NCBI GenBank assembly: GCA_964626595.1
Contig: CAZVFU010000031.1
Span: 1 to 24,678 of the forward strand
DNA from: JAWLFI01 sp964626595
Lineage (GTDB): Bacteria; Bacteroidota; Bacteroidia; Chitinophagales; Saprospiraceae
Reading direction: 5' to 3'
DNA: 24,678 bases
Shown: positions 8,127-15,929 of the stretch, in pieces
Layout of the letters: each line of letters begins with the position of its first letter
How positions within the stretch are numbered: the first letter of the stretch is position 1
Notes under the pieces: model-generated
Database searches by the model: none
Told to the model about the DNA's origin: nothing
What the model saw: only the letters and a program-made list of their open reading frames with translations
Position numbers and translations under genes: made by a program

Positions 8127-10456
8127 TATTGATTCCATTTAAAATTCCAGGAAACGGAAGGTATAATAGGAAATAGTGACACTCGAAATGCCTTGCTTTC
8201 AATAGCTCCTGATTCGGGGTCAGTTTCAAATGCATTGTAAATAAAGGTTGGGTTCATGCGGTTATATCCATTGTAAATGCTAAAATTCCAACTAGAAGAA
8301 AATCGCCTGGAAGAATTTGGTTTAGGGGTATAGGTAAATGAAATATCAAAACGATGATATGGAATTAATCGATCACTGTTTCTGGGGCCATAAAATACAT
8401 TGACTCGGTTTTCAATTCGATAGGCTCCGGCTACAGGAGTGAAGGCGTTTCCTGTTCCAAAAATAAAAGTGCCATTCATCTCCCACTTGCGACTTAATTT
8501 ATACATTCCAACAATGGACAAGTCGTGTGTGCGATCATAAAATGCGGGATACCATCTCCCATCCTCTATATCAGGAAAACTTCGCTCTGTTCTTGACAAG
8601 GTATAACTCAGCCAACCCGTGAAATCACCTTTGGTTTTCTTCAACAGCAATTCCAAGCCGTAAGCTCGACCCTGGCCAAATACAAAATCCAACTCAACAT
8701 CGTTACTCGGATTATTTACATAATCATCCCGATAGTCGATTTGATTGTATAAATCGCGGTAATAAATCTCAGCAGAGAACTCGTAATCATTTGATCTGAA
8801 GTTTCGAAAATAACCCAAAGAGTATTGCATTCCGCGCTGCGGTTTCACCAGCTCCGTGCTGGGCACCCAAATATCAATGGGCAATGTTGAGGTGGAGTTA
8901 CTAACTAAATGTAAATATTGAGCAGTATAGGCCACCCCTCCTTTGATCGAGGAGCTCCCGTTAAGAGTATACCTAAAACTAAATCGAGGTTCTGGTGTCC
9001 AATAGGTAATTATGGGTTCTCCTGTTTCATACAACTGTCCCGTAATTGGTGATTCATAAGGGCCAAACTGGGAAAAGAAGCTCGCACGAAAACCCAGATT
9101 TAAACTTAAACGCGAGTTTACCTTATACTCATCTTGAATATAAAAAGCATATTCATTCCCATACTTGGTTAAAAGGTCGTTGCTAAAATCGACGTCTCCA
9201 GTGGTGGCTGTTATGAGTTGGGGCTGAAGTTCATGCCGAATAAATGACAGCCCAAATCGAATAAAGTGATTCTTTGAAGGATAATAATCAAAGTCTGCTT
9301 TGACATTATAATCGGTAATTCCTGAAAAAAGAGAAGCCCTAAACGTTTCTTGCCCGCCTTCAAAATTAAATTGATAGTCATTGTATATGGCAGATATATT
9401 CATAAATAATCGATCGGAAAAAAGATGATTCCAGCGCAATGTGGCTGTAGAGTTCCCATATGGCAAATCAAATTCGAAATCTTGCGAAGCAGATCGAAAC
9501 CGAAAAACATCGCGACCGAAATAACCGCTGAAATACAATCGGTCTTTATCTGAAATTCTATAATTCATCTTCGCGTTTAAATCATAGAAGTAATAATTTG
9601 TTCCCTCAAAATTGCCTCCATTCAGAAAAGGCTGTGCCAAATCGAGTGCATATGTCCGTCTAGCCGAAACAATAAATGAAGCCTTATCCTTTACAATTGG
9701 ACCTTCTAATGTTAGTCGGCTAGAGATTACACCAACCCCACCCTGAGCAGCCCATTTTTTATTATTCCCTTCTTTCATTTGTATATCTACAACTGAACTC
9801 AGGCGTCCCCCATACCTGGCAGGCAGACTGCCTTTAATTAAGGTCGTGTTTTTTAAAGCATCAGCATTAAAAACAGAGAAAAATCCCAATAAATGTCCAG
9901 GATTGTAGACTACCGCATCGTCCAATAAAACAAGATTTTGGTCTGCAGCTCCTCCTCTAACGAAAAAGCCGGTGCTACCTTCAGTGGCTGACATCACTCC
10001 GGGTAAAAGTTGAAGCGAACGTAAAACATCCACTTCGCCCATTAAAGCCGGAAGTTTTTTTATCTCTTCTACAGGTAGCGTCACGGTCCCCATTTCTGTG
10101 CTACTGACATTCTCATCTTCGGCCTCCGATTTGACGACAACCTCCTCCATAGTCAAACCGGAAACCAGATCTATATTCAGAGTGGTATCCTTGTCAAGGT
10201 CGATGGAAAACACCTCTGTCTCGTAACCGGTATAACTAACTTGCACCTCGTAATTGTCATTCGATAACGTAATAGAGTAAAAACCATACAAATTAGTGGT
10301 TACTCCGGTGTTCACTCCCACTGATATACTCAGGTTTGCACCAATTAACTCCTCGCCGGAACTTGCATCCCTCACATATCCACTAATGGTCGACTTTTCT
10401 TGCCCCATCAAGAATGAGGACAGGCCAAAAAGGAATAAAAAAAATAAAAGTCTCAT
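8126..10456 (-). CDS. TonB-dependent outer-membrane receptor
   Basis: A 776-residue receptor. MRLLFFLFLFGLSSFLMGQ is a signal peptide cut before Gln. Residues about 21-97 form a carboxypeptidase-regulatory-like domain ('ISGYVRDASSGEELIGANLSI', split by the usual 'GFYSITL' and 'VSYTGYET'). The plug covers about 115-230 ('LRSLQLLPGVMSATEGSTGF', 'VRGGAADQNLVLLDD', 'LPARYGGRLSSVVDIQ'). The remainder is a barrel of alternating strands ending in aromatic 'VSWNFKWNQ'. The frame extends nine codons further up only through a TTG, so I prefer the ATG at 10456. No sigma/anti-sigma pair or SusD-like gene is adjacent; the partner is DUF4249, coupled by TAATG. An intrinsic terminator upstream separates it from lrp. 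It imports an unknown ligand using TonB energy; substrate is not inferable. Confidence 0.95.
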   Translation of the reverse strand: MRLLFFLFLFGLSSFLMGQEKSTISGYVRDASSGEELIGANLSISVGVNTGVTTNLYGFYSITLSNDNYEVQVSYTGYETEVFSIDLDKDTTLNIDLVSGLTMEEVVVKSEAEDENVSSTEMGTVTLPVEEIKKLPALMGEVDVLRSLQLLPGVMSATEGSTGFFVRGGAADQNLVLLDDAVVYNPGHLLGFFSVFNADALKNTTLIKGSLPARYGGRLSSVVDIQMKEGNNKKWAAQGGVGVISSRLTLEGPIVKDKASFIVSARRTYALDLAQPFLNGGNFEGTNYYFYDLNAKMNYRISDKDRLYFSGYFGRDVFRFRSASQDFEFDLPYGNSTATLRWNHLFSDRLFMNISAIYNDYQFNFEGGQETFRASLFSGITDYNVKADFDYYPSKNHFIRFGLSFIRHELQPQLITATTGDVDFSNDLLTKYGNEYAFYIQDEYKVNSRLSLNLGFRASFFSQFGPYESPITGQLYETGEPIITYWTPEPRFSFRYTLNGSSSIKGGVAYTAQYLHLVSNSTSTLPIDIWVPSTELVKPQRGMQYSLGYFRNFRSNDYEFSAEIYYRDLYNQIDYRDDYVNNPSNDVELDFVFGQGRAYGLELLLKKTKGDFTGWLSYTLSRTERSFPDIEDGRWYPAFYDRTHDLSIVGMYKLSRKWEMNGTFIFGTGNAFTPVAGAYRIENRVNVFYGPRNSDRLIPYHRFDISFTYTPKPNSSRRFSSSWNFSIYNGYNRMNPTFIYNAFETDPESGAIESKAFRVSLFPIIPSVSWNFKWNQ

Positions 10457-10523
10457 CAAATAAAAATTGATCTCACGAAACAAACAGACTTACACCAGGA
10501 AGGTTTGCCTGCATTGTTGAAAT

Positions 10524-10553
10524 AAAAAAGGGACCCTTTTAAAAAGGATCCCT
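10524..10553 (-). terminator. Intrinsic terminator of the lrp transcript
   Basis: On the minus strand, 28 bases after the lrp stop, AGGGATCC and its imperfect complement GGGTCCCT form a hairpin: AGGGA pairs with TCCCT, one mismatch follows, then CC-GG and T-A pairs close toward a small AT loop. A run of six T (A at 10524-10529 on the plus strand) follows directly. It lies between lrp and the TonB receptor gene and so separates two minus-strand units. Confidence 0.75.
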
Positions 10554-10580
10554 AAAGTACTATGTAAATATCATTTCTTC

Positions 10581-11057
10581 CTACTCGTAATCGTAGGGAA
10601 GGATATTATTTTGCTTCACATTTGAAAGGGTCATGAGTGTCTTCAATCGTTCTATTTCATCAATTTGAGAAAGCGTTTTGAACAAAATCTTCTCATAAGT
10701 CGGAATATCCTTACAAATGATCTTAAGAAGGAAGTCTGCCTCGCCAGTGATGATATAGCATTCAACAACCTCTTCGATATCGTGGAGCTTATTAATGAAG
10801 TTCTCCAGAGCATCTTCTTCCTGCCAGGCCAGGTCGACCAACACAAAAGTTTGTACATTTAAACCCAATGCAGTAGGGTTTACTTTCGCCTGATATGCCG
10901 TGACGACATCATTATTCTCTAACTTTTTCACACGCTCGAGGGTGGGCGCTGGAGATAATCCAACACGCTTGGAAAGATCTAAGTTTGTTATTTTGCTATT
11001 CTCTTGCAAAATTTTCAAAATCTTTAAATCAACTTTATCTAGCTTTACTTTAGCCAT
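10581..11057 (-). CDS. Lrp/AsnC family transcriptional regulator
   Basis: A 158-residue protein of the normal family length. Residues 1-60 form the AsnC-type winged helix: 'LDKVDLKILKILQENSKITN' then 'DLSKRVGLSPAPTLERVKKL', with the recognition helix at about 35-47. Residues 70-150 form the RAM ligand-binding/oligomerisation domain ('TFVLVDLAW', 'VVECYIITGEADFLLKIIC', 'DEIERLKTLMTLSNVK'). Lrp-type proteins usually respond to amino acids, and this one lies just downstream of glutamate dehydrogenase on the same strand, with a 154-base AT-rich gap. Control of gdh, or autoregulation through the dyad in that gap, is an inference from position. A strong terminator follows the gene. Confidence 0.93.
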   Translation of the reverse strand: MAKVKLDKVDLKILKILQENSKITNLDLSKRVGLSPAPTLERVKKLENNDVVTAYQAKVNPTALGLNVQTFVLVDLAWQEEDALENFINKLHDIEEVVECYIITGEADFLLKIICKDIPTYEKILFKTLSQIDEIERLKTLMTLSNVKQNNILPYDYE

Positions 11058-11104
11058 ACTATTTTAATTTGTGTTTAAAATGGAATTTGAATGCAAATAA
11101 AACA

Positions 11105-11129
11105 ATTATTTTGCATATATCCAAATAAT
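11105..11129. promoter_or_regulatory. AT-rich dyad in the lrp leader (candidate operator)
   Basis: ATTATTT (11105-11111) and AAATAAT (11123-11129) are perfect 7-bp inverted repeats separated by 11 bases, with one more G-C pair inside. The dyad lies 48-72 bases upstream of the lrp start. On the minus strand the same stretch contains a TTG, followed after 20 bases by TTTATTTG, which resembles the Bacteroidota -33/-7 promoter pair. Lrp-type operators are AT-rich dyads and self-regulation is common in the family; that this is the operator is inferred. In so AT-rich a gap, chance is a real alternative. Confidence 0.3.
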
Positions 11130-11211
11130 GTAATAAATATTTTACGAATGTTCAATATTTCAACTTAATAAGTCTAAATATTGTGCCGTTTAATGTTTTG
11201 AATATTTATTT

Positions 11212-12618
11212 TTATGGGAAAACGCCTAAGCTCTTATAATCACTAGCAATTTTTTCTAATGCATTTATAAATGAGGATTGTCTTAGGTTCGTTACTTTTT
11301 TTCGACGTTTTTTCAATCCGTTTATCGTATGATAAGCTGTGACCATCGTTTCCTCCAATCCAGATCGGACTAAGTCAATCTCATCACCGCCGCGCGTTAG
11401 AAATGCCTTCTCCTTATCCGTTACGGATTTGTTTGACAATCGCTCAATTACATTTACAATTCCCTCGTAGGTGTTGGCATTAAAACGCTTTTCCATACGC
11501 CCAAAACGCATATGACTCAAATTCTTAAGCCACTCAAAATAGGAAACGGTAACCCCGCCTGCATTAATATACATATCAGGTATAATCAGCACGTTTTTCT
11601 TTTCCAAAATAGCTTCAGCATTTGCAGTAATTGGTCCGTTTGCTGCCTCTCCTATTATTTTTGCCTGAATTTTATCCGCATTACCCGAATGAATTACATT
11701 TTCTAAGGCTGCAGGAACCAAAATGTCACACTCCAAAAATAAAGCATCATCCCTGTGCTCTAATGCTTTAGAATTCGGAAACCCTAAAATAGAACCCGTT
11801 TTTTCACGGAATTTGACGAGCTCTCGCACATCAATTCCTTTGGGATCATAAATAGAACCCTCAAATTCCGAAACGGCAATTACTTTCGCATCTCCCTCTT
11901 CCTGAGAGATCATTCCCACATGACGGCCTACATTACCCAGTCCCTGAATAATCATTGTTTTTCCGGCGATGCCAACATCAAGGCCTAACTTCTTCATGTC
12001 ATCCGAATCGCTACACGCCTCTCTTAACCCATAATACACACCTCGGCCCGTAGCTTCTTCACGACCTCTAATTCCGTTCTGATTCACCGGCTTTCCCGTT
12101 ACACAAGCGGTCTGATCAATGTCGCCGTTTTTGAACATCATGTAAGTATCGACGATCCAAGCCATTTCCCGACTGCCTGTGCCATAATCAGGTGCAGGCA
12201 CATCCAAGCCGGAACCAATAAAATTCTTGCGAATCAATTCCGTCGTGTACCTTCGTGTTATGCTCTCGAGCTGATCAACTGTGTACTCCTTAGGGTTAAT
12301 CCGGACACCTCCTTTGGCTCCACCAAAAGGAACATCGACTATCGCACACTTATAGGTCATAAGCGTAGCCAAAGCCATGACCTCATCCTGATTCACATGG
12401 GAACTATACCGAATTCCTCCTTTTGTCGGTAATCGATGATGAGAGTGCTGAACCCGGTAGGCTTCAATAACTTTTATAGAGTTCCCAATTCGAACGGGAA
12501 ACTTCATCTGATAAACTGCGTTACAAACTTTAATTTGCTCGAGCAGTCCTTTGGGAATTTCAGTCAATGCTGCGGCACTGTCGAAGTTCCGATTGACCGA
12601 TTCATAAAAATTTGCCAT
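11212..12618 (-). CDS. gdhA: Glutamate dehydrogenase (Glu/Leu/Phe/Val dehydrogenase family)
   Basis: A 468-residue enzyme catalysing reversible oxidative deamination of glutamate to 2-oxoglutarate and ammonia. The substrate domain contains 'LPTKGGIRYSSHVNQDEV' (K66), 'LMTYKCAIVDVPFGGAKGG' with K90 and the probable catalytic K102, and 'DVPAPDYGTGSREMAW'. The dinucleotide domain begins near 220 with 'MIIQGLGNVGRHVG' (GxGNVG at 226-231); 'EAANGPIT' and 'IPDMYINAGGVTVSYFEW' are the usual late signatures. The family's 'GKPxxxGGSxGRxxATGRGV' reads 'GKPVNQNGIRGREEATGRGV' here, so the first Gly of the pair is Asn. NAD versus NADP preference cannot be settled by eye. The start has an AAAGGA-like ribosome site eight bases upstream and lies 19 bases after the ccmD stop, so the gene is probably transcribed from the ccm unit, from a promoter inside ccmD, or both. 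An Lrp-type regulator follows. Confidence 0.95.
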   Translation of the reverse strand: MANFYESVNRNFDSAAALTEIPKGLLEQIKVCNAVYQMKFPVRIGNSIKVIEAYRVQHSHHRLPTKGGIRYSSHVNQDEVMALATLMTYKCAIVDVPFGGAKGGVRINPKEYTVDQLESITRRYTTELIRKNFIGSGLDVPAPDYGTGSREMAWIVDTYMMFKNGDIDQTACVTGKPVNQNGIRGREEATGRGVYYGLREACSDSDDMKKLGLDVGIAGKTMIIQGLGNVGRHVGMISQEEGDAKVIAVSEFEGSIYDPKGIDVRELVKFREKTGSILGFPNSKALEHRDDALFLECDILVPAALENVIHSGNADKIQAKIIGEAANGPITANAEAILEKKNVLIIPDMYINAGGVTVSYFEWLKNLSHMRFGRMEKRFNANTYEGIVNVIERLSNKSVTDKEKAFLTRGGDEIDLVRSGLEETMVTAYHTINGLKKRRKKVTNLRQSSFINALEKIASDYKSLGVFP

Positions 12619-12637
12619 ATCCTTTGTAGTTTGTTTT

Positions 12638-12766
12638 TTATTCGTTCTCTAACTTCTTCAATCTCTTATCAAGATAAATAAGATACAAGACGATACCTAT
12701 AAAAATGGATGCTATAACTGCAATCACAACCCAAATCTTTCCGTCTTGAAGAAAAAAGTCTTCCAT
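12638..12766 (-). CDS. ccmD: CcmD-like small heme-exporter subunit
   Basis: A 42-residue ORF lies between ccmC and gdh: MEDFFLQDGKIWVVIAVIAS, then a continued hydrophobic segment to about residue 30, then YLDKRLKKLENE. One membrane span (about 12-31) with a short acidic N-terminus and a charged, coiled-coil-like cytosolic tail is the CcmD layout. CcmD in proteobacteria helps release holo-CcmE from the CcmABC complex; the same role here is inferred. It starts 68 bases downstream of the ccmC stop, and its own stop is 19 bases before gdh. The gene is below most ORF-length cutoffs and easily missed. Identification rests on topology, size and position, since CcmD sequences are poorly conserved. 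Confidence 0.75.
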   Translation of the reverse strand: MEDFFLQDGKIWVVIAVIASIFIGIVLYLIYLDKRLKKLENE

Positions 12767-12834
12767 ATTTTATTCGTTCAGCAAATATGCAGAAATATAA
12801 AGACATAACTGCATCTGCATTTAGTTTATTATTG

Positions 12835-13902
12835 TCAATCAGACATAAATTCTTCCTCTCTATTTTGGAAGACGATTAAGTATCTGGCCTTTAAATTACT
12901 CATCCATAATCCCAATAAAATCCAGCCGATTACGGCAGGGTAAAACACCCATCGCATGGTTGAATCGAGATCCTCCCCTCCCATGGCCGGATTGCCACCA
13001 TTACCGGGATGCAAACTATCCGTAAGCCGAGGGATGATAAACAATAAGGGTATGAGAAGGACAAAGGCAAATATATTGTACGAGGCTGTTAAACGGGCTC
13101 GCTTATCTTCGTCGGATATCGATGACCTAAGAATGAAATAAGACAAATAGATTAAAAGCGCAACAGCTGATGTAAATTGCTTGACATCCCAGGACCAAAA
13201 AGCTCCCCAGGTAAACCGAGCCCAGATCGCACCCGTAACTAAGCCCAAAACACCCAAAATGATGGCAATTTCTGCATATGAACGCGCCCATATATCAAAA
13301 GCCTTAACTCGGGTATTTAAGTATTTCGCGCTATAAAAAGCAGACAATAAGAAAAGTATAATCATGCTGAACCATAAAGGAACATGGTAATAGGTGTTGC
13401 GTATGGTCTCCTTGAGAATATTGCGAAATGGAAAAGTGGTCTCATTGGGGTAGTCGATACGAATAGGAGTGAAAGCCCCCTCTTCTTTAGCTGAATCTTG
13501 CTCACTAACGGCCTTTAAAACAGACACGGCTGAGGGCAATAAAGCATAGCCATGAGTGGAGTCTGAAACCACTAAAGTAGTACTTATTACTCCCGGATCA
13601 GCATCTCGAAAATACGGAAGAGAGAAAGTTAAAAGTACGCTTCGATTCCCTATAATTTCCAGCCTGTCTGCTGCGATAGTGCGAACACTATCCATTAATA
13701 GCCAGGCCGAAATATCTCGTTCATTTACATCCTGATAATCGACATTGTAGCCCTCATAAACAAGCTCAATAGTTTCCCCGGCCTGCGCGCGATTGGGTTC
13801 CACAGAGACAATACCGGGTTTTAAGGGAATAAAAAGCCCCCATATCAAAGAGTATAGTACTAAAAGAGCTCCCAAAATCTTCCAAACCCATTGTAAACGC
13901 AT
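12835..13902 (-). CDS. ccmC: Cytochrome c biogenesis heme-handling protein CcmC (CcsA family) with large periplasmic insertion
   Basis: A 355-residue membrane protein. The tryptophan-rich heme-binding motif 'WGAFWSWDVKQ' is at 232-242, flanked by periplasmic His ligand candidates H173 ('YYHVPLW') and H298 ('SLHPG'). About six membrane spans are visible: 8-27, 177-195, 208-229, 243-258, 273-291 and 316-334. CcmC attaches heme to the chaperone CcmE with CcmA/B/D. The usual protein is about 230-250 residues; the surplus is a block at about 28-170 between spans 1 and 2, predicted periplasmic, beginning 'GIVSVEPNRAQAGETIELVY', which looks like a beta-sandwich (IPT/Ig-like). The gene follows ccmB by 9 bases and precedes ccmD. 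CcsA or CcmF are less likely names given the neighbours and six-span layout. Confidence 0.9.
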   Translation of the reverse strand: MRLQWVWKILGALLVLYSLIWGLFIPLKPGIVSVEPNRAQAGETIELVYEGYNVDYQDVNERDISAWLLMDSVRTIAADRLEIIGNRSVLLTFSLPYFRDADPGVISTTLVVSDSTHGYALLPSAVSVLKAVSEQDSAKEEGAFTPIRIDYPNETTFPFRNILKETIRNTYYHVPLWFSMIILFLLSAFYSAKYLNTRVKAFDIWARSYAEIAIILGVLGLVTGAIWARFTWGAFWSWDVKQFTSAVALLIYLSYFILRSSISDEDKRARLTASYNIFAFVLLIPLLFIIPRLTDSLHPGNGGNPAMGGEDLDSTMRWVFYPAVIGWILLGLWMSNLKARYLIVFQNREEEFMSD

Positions 13903-13911
13903 AAACTTATA

Positions 13912-14562
13912 TTACGACTGCCAAAGATAGCGAATTAACAAAAGAGTCAAGGCAAGAATGAGCGCATCCACTGCCAGTAAAATGTAAAGATCTGACATGT
14001 ATTCAGTATCCGTCATAGCACCGGCTGAAATCGAGGATAATTTGATAACCTCCAAAAGAATAGGTAAAAGCAAGGGAAACGATAATAAAGGCAACAGGCC
14101 CTGCTGCCCCTCAATTTTAGCATTCAAAAATCCTAAAAAGCTAAATAAAAGAGATAAACCCAACCAGGCAGAAACATTCACTCCAACAAATAAACCCAAA
14201 TTGCGAATGGGCATGCCAGAAAAAAGAGACAGTCCCAAAAAGGTTAAAACTGCCATGAGACCCAACAGAATAAAATTAGCCGCGACTTTAGAGAAAAAAT
14301 ACTCCTCCACCCGGCATACACTGTAGTAGTACCAACCGGACACCCCCTCAACATCACGAAAAGAATTCTGAGCGGATTGCGCGGCCGATAAGACCAGAAT
14401 AATCCAATATAGAACAACCCACGTTCGTTCATCTATACGGGCAAAAGCAGCGAAAACGATAAATGTAGTACTCAGCACATATAAAATGATAGCAGGTAAA
14501 CTCGACTGACTGCGCCACTGAGCTACCATTTCTTTCTGCCAAAGAACTATCCATCGATTCAT
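13912..14562 (-). CDS. ccmB: Heme exporter membrane subunit CcmB
   Basis: A 216-residue integral membrane protein with about six spans. It opens with 'KEMVAQWRSQSSLPAIILY', a typical CcmB N-terminus, followed by 'LSAAQSAQNSFRDVEGVSGWYYY' (the CcmB cytosolic loop) and 'EGQQGLLPLLSFPLLLPILLE' near the C-terminus, a strong family signature. CcmB is the membrane part of the CcmAB ABC module needed to release heme-loaded CcmE. Its ATPase CcmA is not adjacent: upstream is the divergent amidase gene. The frame extends two codons to a GTG at 14568; I prefer the ATG at 14562. ccmB leads the minus-strand unit ccmB-ccmC-ccmD-gdh. Confidence 0.93.
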   Translation of the reverse strand: MNRWIVLWQKEMVAQWRSQSSLPAIILYVLSTTFIVFAAFARIDERTWVVLYWIILVLSAAQSAQNSFRDVEGVSGWYYYSVCRVEEYFFSKVAANFILLGLMAVLTFLGLSLFSGMPIRNLGLFVGVNVSAWLGLSLLFSFLGFLNAKIEGQQGLLPLLSFPLLLPILLEVIKLSSISAGAMTDTEYMSDLYILLAVDALILALTLLLIRYLWQS

Positions 14563-14630
14563 GAACACAAGTATACCAACTTTTTTTCGCTTATTAACCC
14601 CAAAACATATTACATAAATTTATAATTTGT

Positions 14631-14638
14631 TATCTTTA
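14631..14638 (+). promoter_or_regulatory. Candidate -7 promoter element of the amidase gene
   Basis: TATCTTTA matches the Bacteroidota -7 consensus TAnnTTTG except for the last base and lies 31 bases before the amidase ATG in the divergent ccmB/amidase gap. No TTG at the -33 position is evident, so this is tentative. Confidence 0.25.
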
Positions 14639-14669
14639 CATTCTCAGACATGGAATAAATGCATAGCTC

Positions 14670-15929
14670 ATGATTAAATTAATTCGCATTTTCGACCGAC
14701 CACTACAAAAGCTGGACATCCCATCGATTTACCACAATTTTATCCAACGGCTCATTGCGAATTTTTTACTGATCGCTCTTTGTACAACTTTAGTAGCTCT
14801 GAAAGCCCAGGAGCCGCCCTACCTAAGCTATCGCCCCTACGGAGGTGAAACCATCAGCTCCATCCTGGAAAAACACGATCTGCCCAGCCATCGCAAAGCA
14901 ATTAAAACCTTTTACCAAATCAATCAGCTTGAGTTCAATGCTCCGATATATACACACAAAGTCTATAAACTTCCCATTCTCAAATACACTTACAACGGAC
15001 AAAGCATTCGGAGCACCATTGGTAACTCTAACTGGAATTTGGCTGTAAATATCCAGACCTACAATATTAACTTAGTCGAAAAGGGAGTCAAATCCGGCGA
15101 TTATCGAAAAAATGAAGAACTTTGGGTACCCGCTCATTTCCTACATGAAAAGCACAGCCCTAAATTTGTATTAACTTCCGGAGAATCTTCTCTTGAAATT
15201 CCTCTTTTTGGCAAAGAGCACAGTAAGTTTCCGATCAAAAGTAATAAACTCAACACCGACGTTTTTTATCTCGTAGCCGGTCACGGAGGACCCGATCCGG
15301 GGGCGATGTCCAAATACAGCAATTGGGATATATGTGAAGATGAATACTCTTATGACGTCACCCTGAGACTTGCCAAGCTCCTCATGCAACATGGCGCTCA
15401 GGTAGAAATAATCGTTCAGGACCCGAAAGATGGGATACGGTCCGGACAGCATCTGAATTGTGACCAGGATGAAATTACAGTCAATGGTGAACCCTTGCCT
15501 CTAAATCAACTCAAACGCTTGCAGCAACGAAGTGAAGCGATCAATAAACTTTACATCAACTACAAACAAAATAAAACTCAATTTAAGGAGCATACAGCTG
15601 TCATGATTCACGTCGACTCCCGCAATAAGTCCAAGCGGCAAGATGTCTATTTTTATCATTTGGGTGATTCTGAAAACGGAAAGGAAAAAGCGCTCGGCCT
15701 TTACCACACCTTCAAAGAAAAGTACAAAATTCACCGAAAAAGCGGGCGTTACCAGGGATCAGTATCTGCTCGCAACCTGTTTATGCTGCGGTCAACCTAT
15801 CCACCCGCGGTATTCATCGAATTGGGAAATCTAAAGAACCCCAGCGACCAAAAACGTATTCTTCTGGAAAGCAACAGGCAGGCTCTAGCGCAATGGATTT
15901 TTGAAGGGCTCGTTCGCGAATCACTCTAA
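14670..15929 (+). CDS. Secreted N-acetylmuramoyl-L-alanine amidase (Amidase_3 family)
   Basis: A 419-residue protein that should cut the bond between N-acetylmuramic acid and the stem peptide of peptidoglycan. A long n-region is followed by a hydrophobic stretch (about 29-46) and 'LKAQEPP', i.e. export and cleavage before Gln. Residues about 50-195 form an unrecognised N-terminal part with some LysM-like character ('ETISSILEKHDL'). The catalytic domain spans about 196-417: 'YLVAGHGGPDPGA' with zinc ligand H205, 'ICEDEYSYDVTLRLAKLL' with the Glu ligand (E223 or E225), 'AVMIHVDSRN' with H314, and 'AVFIELGNLKNPSDQ' with catalytic E384. All expected residues are present. A roughly 60-residue insertion (about 250-310) lies before the second His. 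The gene is divergent from ccmB and its stop overlaps that of the convergent LuxE-like gene by 9 bases. Confidence 0.9.
   Translation: MIKLIRIFDRPLQKLDIPSIYHNFIQRLIANFLLIALCTTLVALKAQEPPYLSYRPYGGETISSILEKHDLPSHRKAIKTFYQINQLEFNAPIYTHKVYKLPILKYTYNGQSIRSTIGNSNWNLAVNIQTYNINLVEKGVKSGDYRKNEELWVPAHFLHEKHSPKFVLTSGESSLEIPLFGKEHSKFPIKSNKLNTDVFYLVAGHGGPDPGAMSKYSNWDICEDEYSYDVTLRLAKLLMQHGAQVEIIVQDPKDGIRSGQHLNCDQDEITVNGEPLPLNQLKRLQQRSEAINKLYINYKQNKTQFKEHTAVMIHVDSRNKSKRQDVYFYHLGDSENGKEKALGLYHTFKEKYKIHRKSGRYQGSVSARNLFMLRSTYPPAVFIELGNLKNPSDQKRILLESNRQALAQWIFEGLVRESL

Noticed and set aside
10457..10483. Upstream start of the TonB receptor
   Set aside because: It depends on a TTG and would put nine polar or charged residues before a complete signal peptide that already starts with ATG.
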